From positions 1 to 64,000 of the forward strand of contig JADLZK010013210.1 in assembly GCA_015847255.1 (NCBI GenBank): a stretch of 64,000 nucleotides of DNA, in the 5' to 3' direction. Positions 1 through 9,394 of this stretch are shown here, in pieces. Numbering within the stretch: the first letter of the stretch is position 1; every line of letters begins with the position of its first letter. The stretch is from Hyparrhenia diplandra. Lineage: Eukaryota; Streptophyta; Magnoliopsida; Poales; Poaceae. The notes under the pieces were generated by a model that was not told the DNA's origin, did no database searches, and was given only the letters and a program-made list of their open reading frames with translations. The position numbers and the translations under genes were made by a program.

Positions 1-26
1 GTGACCGCCAACAACTCCCCCACACT
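1..26 (-). repeat. 3' LTR tip and polypurine tract of the Athila-like element
   Basis: Bases 1-13 are the reverse complement of an LTR start (TGTTGGCGGTCAC on the minus strand) and match the right edge of the 5' LTR at 7554. Bases 14-26, read on the minus strand, give a G-rich tract (GTGTGGGGGAGT) directly before the LTR, as expected for plus-strand priming. The same tract precedes the LTR at 27170. Confidence 0.75.
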
Positions 27-1450
27 TAGTCTTTACTCGCCCTCGAGTAAACCTAGACTAAAAGAGTGTTGTCTCCATGAATAGATAAATCAAAGATTAG
101 CATAAAGGTTATTCCGACTTCACCTTCCTTGTGAGCATTCAAAGTGTCTACCAATTTACCTTGAAAAATTGTACAAAGGAATAGCTTGGATTTCTATCAT
201 TTTATTTCTACTCTTACACATAAGACTTGGTTTTATGTTTTTAAAAAGAAAACAAAGATTGCTCCGTGGTCAATTCTAAGATGAGTCACTCATATTTGTG
301 GATTGGTTCCTCCAGGGCATTTGTATTATGTCACTCTCTCTAATCCTAATATTTGAGTGGTGCTCAGAGATTCTTCGAGAAAATGACAAGTGCATATTTA
401 CCTTGTATATATTGTTGGGTCAAACTTCGGATCCTCGGGAGAGAAAAGTCACGCTCCAGATCGAAATGTGCAAGTGTGTGGAAAGCAATATGGTGGAGAC
501 ACTATATTGTCGATCTTGTTGTAATTTGATCCTTCTAATTGTGATGCCTTTGAATTGGAGAACATGGGCTATTAATAGTATATATATTTATTTATTTTTT
601 GGCGGGCTTCTTTGGCACGCCATCTTTTTATTCTCTTGGACACATGTCCATTTTTTTGTCTCATGCGCATCTAGCATGGAGTGTACTTATTTCCTTTCAA
701 TAGCCCATATCTCTTTGTTTGGCATGTGATAAATATTCGGAAGGTCCGAAAATTGGAACAAGATTGTGTCTTTTTTTTTTGGTGGATGGTGATGCATGTT
801 GTGAAATTAATTCTTAATGTAAGAATTGGCTTATTTTGGTGGGTGCACGTGCATTTCGATCTTAGGTGCATGAAACTCCCTTCAACATTGATCACAAAGG
901 TTGACAAAACTCAATACAAGAATAAATAGCTATTTGTGGATGTATATGATTCTAGTTTTTGGCTTTGGTAGGAATTGACTCTAAATTAACCATGGAGCAT
1001 GCTTGAGTAAAGTTTTGAAATAAAATTCAAGTCTTATTGCAAGAGAGAATAAAAGTCAAGTCATCCTACTATATCTCTTGGTGCAATTAATAAGATAAAA
1101 TGAGTTCCCTATTCAGCGTTGCTCATCAAAGTTTGGGATCTTAGTTAGGAATAAAATTTATGCCAATTGATTTTATACATTCAAGAGAGGTGGAGATTAG
1201 CCATATTGATTTTAGAAAATTTTGTTCTTAAATTGGCATTAATTGAGAGAGAGAGATGGGGAAGGCGTAGGAGAAGGTTTGTGAACCTGTTGCGTGCGCG
1301 CGGGCCTTCCCCCACACTTGTTCTTTGTACATGATATTTCAAGAGACAAAACAAAAGAACAAGTGTGCAAAATAAAAGTAACAACTCTTTATTGATCAGG
1401 CATGTAATCTTGAAGGGAAAGTACAAGATAAATGAAAACAAATAAAACTA
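27..1450 (-). other. Non-coding 3' internal region of the Athila-like element
   Basis: No convincing reading frame is seen. The stretch nearest the polypurine tract resembles 26994-27169 on the other strand, which fixes it as the untranslated 3' internal region. It contains GGACACATGTCC beside a T-run near 640, similar to GGACAAGTGTCC beside an A-rich run at 43.07 kb. Confidence 0.6.
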
Positions 1451-1479
1451 ATGCCTGATTATTTTGGAATAAGAAATTT

Positions 1480-2130
1480 CTAGCGTAGTGGGGCAAGTGC
1501 GCCAGCCACACCTGCTGCTCTTGCTACTCTAGTTAATTTTTCATTAAATCCCCTACGCATTGAAATGATAGTATCTTCTAATTTCTTAACCTCCAATTTC
1601 TCTTCTGCTATGCTATTTTGAGCACGTTCTAGTTTTCTACGGAGGCTCCTTATGCTAGAGTTGACAGATGCAAAAGTGGGTCCAATTTCCGGCTCCTCTT
1701 CCTCACTATCACTGAAGAATCCACGTGGTCGGCCCCTTGGAGGGGGTTTCCTAATGGTGGAATGACCCTCTTTTTACCACTCGCTTGATGGGGTTTTGAT
1801 TCCTAGAAGGGGTGATTTCTCTTTTTTGGGGAGCCTTGTTTCTAGGAATTTCTTGAAGAGGGTTTCTTTTGGTGTCCGTGAGGCAATGTGCGCTTCCTCC
1901 TAATCTTTGGGATTGGGTTTTGATTGAGGCTTTCTTGTGGAGCTTTGTGGAGGAGGTAAGATTGCGAGTGGGGTTGCCGTGACAAAATTTACTTCTTCTC
2001 TAATGGGAGATTCTTCAGTTCATCTATGCCAAGGGCGAGGTAAAGCTGGTTGTTGCGTGTCATGGTGTGAATTGTGGAGCTTAGAAGAGCAAATGCTTGG
2101 TGTGGGGTGATACTAGAGGTGGTGCACGGA
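1480..2130 (-). pseudogene. Extra ORF after integrase (Athila-type 3' ORF remnant)
   Basis: On the minus strand, 1482-1575 translates to a basic, alanine-rich C-terminus ending in LAPLR and a stop. Upstream sequence gives proline/arginine-rich and acidic coiled-coil-like segments with breaks. Athila-type elements often carry an additional ORF between integrase and the 3' LTR, sometimes described as env-like. I see no signal peptide or membrane span here, so a specific function is not supported. The assignment rests on position and composition. Confidence 0.4.
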
Positions 2131-2455
2131 TTTTATAGCAATGTCGAAAGTGAATACGGACCGAACACCTCTTGAACGTGGATGGAGGGACCGAGACTAG
2201 GCACGAGGAGCGGGATGGGCTCGAGAGGCCACCCCCCGCCACGGGCTTGCCCGCTGCGGGCGGTCGCCGAGAGCGCTCGGGTGCTTGTCCGTCCTATCCC
2301 CGGTTCTAGTCTTATCCTCGCACTTAATATCAAGGTGTTTTTATTTGTTTGTTCTTATTCGTGTCAAAGTGACAAAAGAAAAGAGTTTGTTTCTTTTAAA
2401 TTTTAGGAATAATAATAAGAATAATTAAATGTAATAAAAAAAAAAATTAAAAAGT

Positions 2456-3920
2456 TTCAAAACTAATTAATTTTATTTCTTCTATGGTTTTATTTATTTC
2501 GTGAGAAGGTTCATAATAAACTTTTAATCTTTGGCCATTTACCTTTGAGATGTTACCTTCGCTGCCGCGAATGGTGATAGCTCCGTGTGGTGCGACGTCG
2601 ACGATGGTATATGGTCCCATCCACTTGCTTTTAAGCTTTCCTCCGCCCGAATAATTTTACTCGAGAATTGAAAAGTAGTACCTTGTCTCCTTCTTTGAAA
2701 TGTTTTATCTTTGGATCCCGCGGTCGTGCCATCTTTTGTTCTTTCCTTGTAAATTCCGCACCGTGGTATGCCTTCTCACGCCATTCCTCTAGCTCGGTAA
2801 GTTGTTTCGGCTCTATTTTGTCCGGCTAGCTTGAGGTCCATGTTCCAGGTTTTGATTCCCTAGTAAGCTCGATGTTCGAGCTCCACCGCAAATGGGCTTT
2901 TTCCCATAGACCATCCGAATGGTGTCATGCCAATGGGGGTTTTGTAAGTTGTCCTTTATGCCCATAGTGCATCGTAGCTTGTCTTTCCATCCTTTTCCCA
3001 TTGCATTGACTTTTTTTCCTCGAAGGATGTTCTTGATCCGTTTATTGGATGTCTCACGGCCACTTGTTTGTGGGTGGTATGGTGTAGCGATGTTGTGCTT
3101 GGATCCCAACTCCATCAGAAATTTTCTGAAAACTTTGTCAGTGAAGTGGGTTCCTCCGTCGCTCACCACCATCCTTAGGGTTCCGAAGCTTGGAAAGATA
3201 ATCTCGTGGAACATTTTCCTTGCATGCTTGGAATTTGCGGCTCGACGACGGTAGTGCTTCCACCCATTTAGATACATAGTCGATCATGATGAGGATGTAT
3301 TCACAGTCATAGGACTTTGGAAAAGGTCCCATGAAGTCAATACCCCAAACATCGAAGACTTCGACTTGTAAGTTGTAGTGGAGGGGCATGGCATTTTGTG
3401 AGGTAATGCCTCCCTTGCAATCGGCACTTGTGACACCTTCCGATGAACTCCTTGGTGTCTTGGTACATGCTTGGCCGCAGAATCCGCGACCGCCGATCTT
3501 TGCTTGTGTGCGGAACACACCATAGTGTCCTCCGTATGGTGCTCCGTGGCATTTCTCAATAATCTCTTGTCCCTCTTTGGTGGGCACACATCTTCTCAAC
3601 ATCCCGTCAGAACATACCCTATAGAGGTACGGATCGTCCCATAGGTGGCGCCAGCTTTCTGCTTTCAACTTCTGGCGGGATTCGCCAGGTGGTACATACC
3701 CTGAAACCATAAAATTCACAATGTCTACATACCATGGGGTTATGTCCTCCACCTTTAGGAGCATGTCATCGCGTAGGAAATCGTTGATGGGCAGTTCACG
3801 CGTGTTAGTGAATTGCAAGCGACAAATGATCGCAACAATGTTCTCTACTCCTTTCTTATCTTTAATTTCTAAGTCAAATTCTTGGAGTAAGAGAATCCAT
3901 CTTATTAACTGGTTTAGCAT
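2456..3920 (-). pseudogene. Retrotransposon integrase (broken)
   Basis: Integrase would insert the cDNA copy into the genome. The N-terminal zinc-binding region is near 3.55 kb (HGAPYGGHYG). The core begins with VWGIDFMGPFP near 3.35 kb, giving the first catalytic Asp. The second Asp is in VVSDGGTHF near 3.17 kb and the Glu region in HPQTSGRETSNK near 3.08 kb. The C-terminal domain is recognisable at 2.46-2.65 kb (KWMGPYTIVD, then KVNGQRLKVYY). The pieces lie in at least three reading frames (3138-3920, 2813-3277 and the C-terminal part), so no intact protein is encoded. The 3' part of RNase H overlaps the upstream end of this span. Confidence 0.85.
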
Positions 3921-4105
3921 CTTTCTTAGTGAGCAAGTATTTTAATGTAGCATGATCGGTGTAGACAATCACTTTTGATCCCACTAAGTAAGACCTAAAC
4001 TTATCAATAGCAAACACAATAGCTAGTAGCTCTTTCTCGCTTGTGGCGTAATTCAATTGAGCTCCAAAGTGAGTGTTTTGCTAGCATAGGCAATTGCGTG
4101 ATGCT
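3874..4105 (-). pseudogene. Retrotransposon RNase H (fragment)
   Basis: The segment NYATSEKELLAIVFAIDKFR followed by VIVYTDHATLKYLL is the conserved RNase HI-like region of Ty3/gypsy polyproteins, with the Glu of SEKELLA and the Asp of YTDH as active-site residues. This domain degrades the RNA strand during reverse transcription. It sits between RT and integrase as expected. The frame breaks at both ends. Confidence 0.85.
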
Positions 4106-5080
4106 TTTTATCTTTGGTTTGGCCAAGGACCGCACCAAGCTAGCGTAATCACTAGCATCACACATGATTTCAAAAGGCGGCGACCAATCACGGTGGTTGA
4201 ATGATTGGTCTTTGAGATGAGTGCTTCTTTAATGGTAAGGAAAGCTTTCATGCACTCATCGCTGAACTCAAAAGGTGCATCCTTAGCTAGCGGGCTTGTT
4301 AACGGTCTCGAAGTTTGTGAGAAATCTTTTATAAACAGTCTATAAAATCCTACGTGGCCTAGAAAGCTACGGATTCCTTTTACGTTCACAGGGGGAGGTA
4401 ATTTTTCAATCACTTCGATTTTTGCTTTATCTACCTCAATCCCCCTCTCGGACACCAGGTGACCGAGGACAATGCCCTCTCGGACCATGAAATGGCACTT
4501 CTCCCAATTAAGTACTAGGTCCTTTTCTTGGCATCGTTGCAAGACTCTATCTAGATTCTCTAGACAACTCTCGAAAAGTCTTTCCATAGACGGAAAAATC
4601 ATCCATGAAAACTTCCATGATCTCCTCAATCATGTCTGAGAATGTGGACATCATACACCTTTAAAATGATGCGGGTGCATTACACAACCCGAAAGACATT
4701 CTACGGTAGGCGTATGTTCCATATGGGCATGTAAACGTGGTCTTGCTTTGATCATCAGGGTGGATGGGAATTTGGTGATAACCAGAATATCCATCTAGGA
4801 AGCAAAAGAAAGAGTGTTTCGCTAACCGCTCCAACATTTTATCAATAAATGGGAGTGGAAAGTGATCTTTCTTTGTGGCGGTATTTAATTTCCGGTAGTC
4901 TATGCACATTCTCCATCCTGTGACGGTACGCTGTGGGATTAGTTCATTTTTAGCGTTCTTAATCACCGTCATGCCTCCCTTCTTAGGCACTACTTGAACA
5001 GGGCTAACCCAGTCACTATGTGGAACGGGATAGATTATCCGGCGTGAAGAAGTTTAAGAACTTCTTTCTTCACGACTTCT
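4106..5080 (-). pseudogene. Retrotransposon reverse transcriptase (broken)
   Basis: RT copies the element RNA into DNA. 4661-4990 encodes the fingers/palm start (WRMCIDYRKLN, then FCFLDGYSGYHQIPIHPDD) ending in FGLCNAPASF. The catalytic box reads FMDDFSVYG at about 4585-4609 in a different frame. The thumb/connection part (LGHLVSERGIEVDKAKIEVI, then GIRSFLGHVGFYR) is in 4108-4629. FMDD in place of YVDD is usual for Athila/Tat elements. At least two frame changes interrupt the domain. Confidence 0.9.
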
Positions 5081-5081
5081 C

Positions 5082-6000
5082 TCATTTCATTATTGAGCCG
5101 GCGTTGAGGTTCACGTGAGGGTGTTTTATCCGGTCAACAGGGATACGGTGAGAGCAAATCATTGGGCTAATTCCCTTCAAATCATGTAAGGAATACCTGA
5201 AGACAGTTCTATGTTTTTCTAAGATTTTTATCAATTTGGATGACTCCTCTTCAGTTAATTTATCGTTGATAATTACAGGAGCATTTTTATCATTATTTAA
5301 GAAAACATAGCGTAGTCCTTCGGGAAGGGTTTTTAGCTCAATGGGAGGTGGTGTCATTTCTTCTTCTTTAGGGAGATCGATGAAGTCATCCATCTCACTA
5401 ATCTCTTCAATGAAGAATTTGGAGTCTTTTTCTAAAGATTCTTCAGGAGTTTCAAAGGGTATTGTTGACACTACCTCGACGGGCATACATTTGGACAGAG
5501 GTTCTACTATTGAATTTTTAGCTTGAGTTATGGGTAGAGTGAAAGTGTCTCGTCCTAACTTTACATCTAAATCCCCTGTTTTTGGTGGGTCATTCAACAA
5601 TTTTTCTAGGGGATGCCCGATTAAAATATCAAACTCATCTATATAAAAATATGGAAATCTAGATTGAGTTCAATATCATCATTGTGAAGATTAACGTTAT
5701 GTATTAACCCCAACCCTGGGATGACAGACTGTGTGTCGTGTCTAAGGGTTTTGATTGTAGGCCACCATTGTTGATTGTAAAAATGGATTAAAGCAAAAGA
5801 ATGGGACATTATATTAATGCCTACAGTGGGGTTGTATTGTACATTTTCCCAGATTCCTCGCATGTTACAATATAAGGGAAATGAAGGGGTGCGAATCCGA
5901 ATTTCTTCGGTCGTCGACTCACTTTCATTAGCCCATTCATTACTCATTAGTGTGGTTAACTCCCTAATTGATTCTCTCAAGGATTCTTTTACTTAATGGT
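5082..6000 (-). pseudogene. Gag-pol linker with aspartic protease region (broken)
   Basis: 5082-5600 gives an acidic linker leading into the RT N-terminus (FRYSLHDLKGISPMICSH), typical of the protease-RT junction. 5639-5980 contains NPTVGINIMS and IELNLDFHIFI, and the next frame continues with a GHPLEKLLNDPP-like stretch. Together these resemble the retropepsin region. The plus-strand element at 30.42-30.75 kb carries the same blocks (NPTAEANIMS, DFDILIGYPLEKL). A clear catalytic DTG/DSG triad is not visible. Confidence 0.6.
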
Positions 6001-6418
6001 TCTTTAGGGGTTAGTGGAACTGGGGGTCTTTTTACTGATTCGTAATTTGAGGTGTTTCCATAATCGCCAAGAAATACGCCCTCAATGTTTGGGAGGTCTC
6101 CCAAAAGGGTTCCTCCAGGTTCGGGAAAGGTTTCTCTAATGGTGTATGCGGTTTAGCATGTTGGGCCCGAGCCGAAGAAACATCTTCCGAGATAGACTTG
6201 CACTCTACAAGGACGGGTTCAAGAGGAGGAGTGTTTTTCTCGGATTTTATCTAAAAAGCGCTTCTCCTTCTTCTACAGTGTTTATGTGAAAATGAACCGC
6301 CTCAAGTACCGAGTCTAGGAATTTGAGAGATTCCTTTATTTAATCCCAACCGTAAATGTTGTAATAAAACATGTCGGGACAAAGACAAATCGGGACCGAG
6401 TTTGTTAATGTTGTAAAT

Positions 6419-6917
6419 CTATCCAAAGTCGCTCCTATCTCTTCCTTTTCCTTTTCTTTGGAATGAAAGGATTTCGCACCTTGAGGCAACAATTGTGGAG
6501 AGAGGGAAGAATGCTAGGCAAAATTTTTGCCGAAGTTCCTCCCAATCCCCATTTACTTTTCCCACGTTATGATCGTACCATTGTATCGCTCCCGTAAGCG
6601 AGAAAGGAAACAATTTCCATTTCAAATATTCATGTGGTACGCCTTCAAAATGGAGGCAACCACGTAGCCGTTCAAATTCCCGCAAGTGGTGATATGGATT
6701 TTCTCTTTCGAAACCAGAGAAGGGTTGTTCCCGAACCATGGCTAACATGCCTGGCGGAGCTCAAATCTCGAAAGCTGTGATTGGCTTTCAAGAAGATGGG
6801 CGTTCTAAGAGCTCGCCGCTTGGAGCGCATAGGTTTGGAAATGGTGGGTTGCTCCATTAAAGAAAAATGAAAAAGAATGGCGAGGGGGTAGGGCTCACAC
6901 CGATAACTAGGTTTCAC
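6419..6917 (-). pseudogene. Gag (retrotransposon capsid) remnant
   Basis: The piece FERENPYHHLREFERLRGCL followed by KLFPFSLTGAIQWYD and GDWEELRQKFCLAFFP is the retrotransposon gag capsid signature of Ty3/gypsy elements. An upstream frame (6672-6917) carries the likely N-terminus, starting at an ATGGAGCA that also occurs in the related element at 28763. The two parts are out of frame. The 6.0-6.4 kb stretch between gag and protease is degenerate. Confidence 0.8.
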
Positions 6918-6963
6918 AAACTATAACGACAACCGATTCCCAAGAACGGCGTTTTTAAATGCT

Positions 6964-7554
6964 TGTTGGTATTTCTTAGAGAAAGCAGCAAAAGTCCCAA
7001 GCGCGCCGCGGAAAGTACCGTTGTAGCACTTCACCTAGAAGTATTCGTGTATCGAATTTCCATAGGGAACGGGTGTTAAGTCCGTTTCTTCTAGCTATCA
7101 AGGGCCAAGCATAGGAGGTGATCTTAGGAGTGATGTGTTCTTTCAAAGACTTAGGCTAAGTTAGGCTACTCTTTCTATTAATCGAGTATTACTTCGGGCA
7201 CCGGAGTGCACATGGTCTGCCAAGCGATGCCGGCATCTAGCTCTACTACGCAACGGGACGTGGAGGAGTACGATGCCTGCTCTACGCTTGCTCCTCCAGG
7301 AGGTGCTTGGTCCGATTTGGTCCAGTTACGCCCCGCCACGTTCCCCTTGGCCAAAGCATATTTTCTTCGAAAGGCGTATTGCTCTTTATTTGGCGTACTC
7401 TCACCTGTTTCCGTGTTTGTTCTTGCAAAACAAATATTCTCGAATACAAGTGGAACTAGATGAGTAGTAAATGTTTAGTTAGTTTAAATGGGTTTTATCT
7501 CTCTTAATTAGAGCTAAGTTGGCGGTATAAAATGTGTGATAGTGACCACCAACA
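6964..7554 (-). repeat. 5' LTR of the Athila-like element, internally deleted
   Basis: On the minus strand it starts TGTTGGTGGTCAC and ends AAATACCAACA. It matches both ends of the 1479-bp LTR at 27170-28648 but is only 591 bp. The missing ~890 bp are central and include the TATA box and polyadenylation-like region present in the longer LTR. A degenerate primer site (CGCCGTTCTTGGGAA, compare tRNA-Asp) follows near 6.93-6.95 kb. Confidence 0.8.
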
Positions 7555-9330
7555 ACAAGCCTTCACCTTTAATGTAGGGACATGATGCAATCTTATGGCC
7601 CTTCTCATTGCAACCATAACACTTCCTCCTCGCTTTTTTTCTTGTCTTGTTCTTGGAAGTGTGGCTTGGTCATCAACCTTGTTGGAACACATAGAGGCAA
7701 TGTGTCTCATGTTGGAGCACTTGGCATGAGCTATCTTTTTCTTCTTTTGGATCTTGCTCATGCCCCTCCTTACTTTCCTCAAGATGCGTCTTTAACATAG
7801 TGACCCTCTTTCTTGCACTTGAAGCAAGTGATGAGAGTCTTTGGTTGTTGTTGCACCTTGATGGTCTTGGAAGCTTTGCTATCATCACTTGGCATCCTTT
7901 TTGTGAGCTTAGTTTGATCGGGAGACGAATTGGTAGCCTTCCCATTTTTTTGGGGGAGCCGCTTTGCCTCTCTTGAGGTGCGGCCTTTGCCGCGGATGCA
8001 ATGCAGCCGAATCGTACCAATACGCTCCTTCCTCTCAAACCGCACACAATCGATCTATTCACCACTTTCTTACCATTTGCCTTGATTCTTCTGTGTGCCC
8101 AAGCTCACCTTTGATCCTTTCATTGAGCCTAGCAATCTCTTTCCTCATAGCTTCCATATCAGCAAGGTTAGTGGCATAAGCATTCAAATCAAGATTAAAG
8201 CATTTTCCACAACCTTGACTCTTGGAGGGAGTAGAGGTATCCATTGTGGTGGAAGAATGTGAGTTGCTTTCCCAAAGAATGCTATATTGAGACTCAAGAT
8301 CTTTGTGCTTGTCTTGCAAGTCACAATATTTCCCATTTAGGGCAACCATAGCCTTCTTTGTGAGAGCATGGTCCCTTTCAAGGTTGCCATCTCACTTCCT
8401 TTCTCCACGAGAGCTTCCTTATTAGCAACATACAACCTTTCAAGCTTGTCAAGTTGTTCATCTCTAGTTGCTAACTCAGCTTGGGTACTCTCTAAATCCG
8501 CCATTAGTTGAGAAAGAAAGACTAGTTTTAGGATCTAGGTTCTTGATGAGTCTAGCATACTCTTCATCATCACTAGATTCACTATCACTAGAGCTTTCAC
8601 TTAGATCACTGCTAGAGATGTCACTAGGAGGTGGAGGAGGTTTGGCTTTTGATTTTACCTTCTCACCTTTTGCCATGAGGAACACATGAGATGTGTCATA
8701 GAGAGTTGTGCCTCTAGGTGAGGTGGATTCATAATTTGGCCTCCACCGATCACAAGCTTCTTCTTCCTTCAAAATGTTAGTCTCACAAGAACTAGAGGAA
8801 GTAGAAGTACCACATGTAAAAACATTGTTCTCACCAACCATTTCATTACCATCCATTAAGTCATGTGTTGGTGAGGAAGTGGTTGTGGCATGATCAATTA
8901 TGTCTTCTGGGAGGATCACTTGAGGCTCATCGTGTGTTGGTGGAGTTGAGCACTCCTCAAGTGGTTCCTCCAATGAGAGGTTGCTCTCATCACACTTGGA
9001 CTTGCCATATCTTTCTTTGAGTGTAGTCCAAATGATATGGGCATCACCAAGTGGTTCTTCATCTCCAAATATGACATCATCTAAAACATCTTCACTCAAA
9101 GCACTAAACAAAACAGTAGTAGCTTGAGCATTGTAATGATGTAAGTATTTCACTTCCTCTCTAGATACATAGTCCAAATCATCACTAGGAGGTGAAATGC
9201 TCACATCAACAATCTGCTCTATATGAGGACCCATGGCCCCAAAAATATCAAGCACACTAGCAGACCAAGATGCATAGTTTGAGCCATCAAAAAGTAAAAG
9301 TTCTAGAGATACCTCCTCACTTGTCGACAT
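7555..9330 (-). pseudogene. Sirevirus-like Ty1/copia gag, copy 1, truncated by the gypsy insertion
   Basis: The ATG at 9330 opens a 284-codon frame (8476-9330) with the UBN2-type gag domain: LLLFDGSNYASWSASVLDIF, then WTTLKERYG. After a break, a coiled-coil region (8059-8349) and zinc knuckles follow (CFKCKKEGHYVKD and, in other frames, CYGCNEKGHKIASC-like sequence). Gag packages the RNA. The gene is cut at 7555 by the LTR border. Copy 2 at 24849-26938 is nearly identical and continues past this point to the gag stop. I see no protease, integrase or RT from this element in the window. Confidence 0.8.
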
Positions 9331-9369
9331 CTTTCTCTCAAGGCGGTTAAGCCCGAAATTGAGAGCCCA

Positions 9370-9381
9370 GCTTTGATACCA
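9370..9381 (-). other. Primer binding site, Sirevirus copy 1
   Basis: GCTTTGATACCA is the reverse complement of TGGTATCAAAGC, the usual copia primer site for initiator tRNA-Met with one change. It lies just before the LTR edge near 9395. Copy 2 has the same site at 26978-26989. Confidence 0.8.
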
Positions 9382-9394
9382 CTTATAAGAACAT

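Larger units (their letters stand above)
1..7554 (-). mobile_element. Athila-like Ty3/gypsy LTR retrotransposon, decayed, truncated by window edge
   Basis: Read on the minus strand, the order is 5' LTR (6964-7554), degenerate primer site, gag, protease/linker, reverse transcriptase, RNase H, integrase, an extra 3' ORF, a long non-coding tail, polypurine tract, and the first 13 bases of the 3' LTR at the left edge. The order protease-RT-RNase H-integrase marks Ty3/gypsy. The RT catalytic box FMDDFSVYG, the tRNA-Asp-like primer site and the extra ORF after integrase point to the Athila/Tat branch. Several frameshifts and stops break the polyprotein. The right border joins Sirevirus gag sequence at ACAAG, which continues uninterrupted in the second gag copy near 25.17 kb, so this element inserted into the Sirevirus. 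The matching left-hand target duplication lies outside the window. Confidence 0.85.

Noticed and set aside
1480..2130. An envelope gene in the Athila-like element
   Set aside because: No signal peptide, membrane segment or intact frame is visible. Only the position matches.
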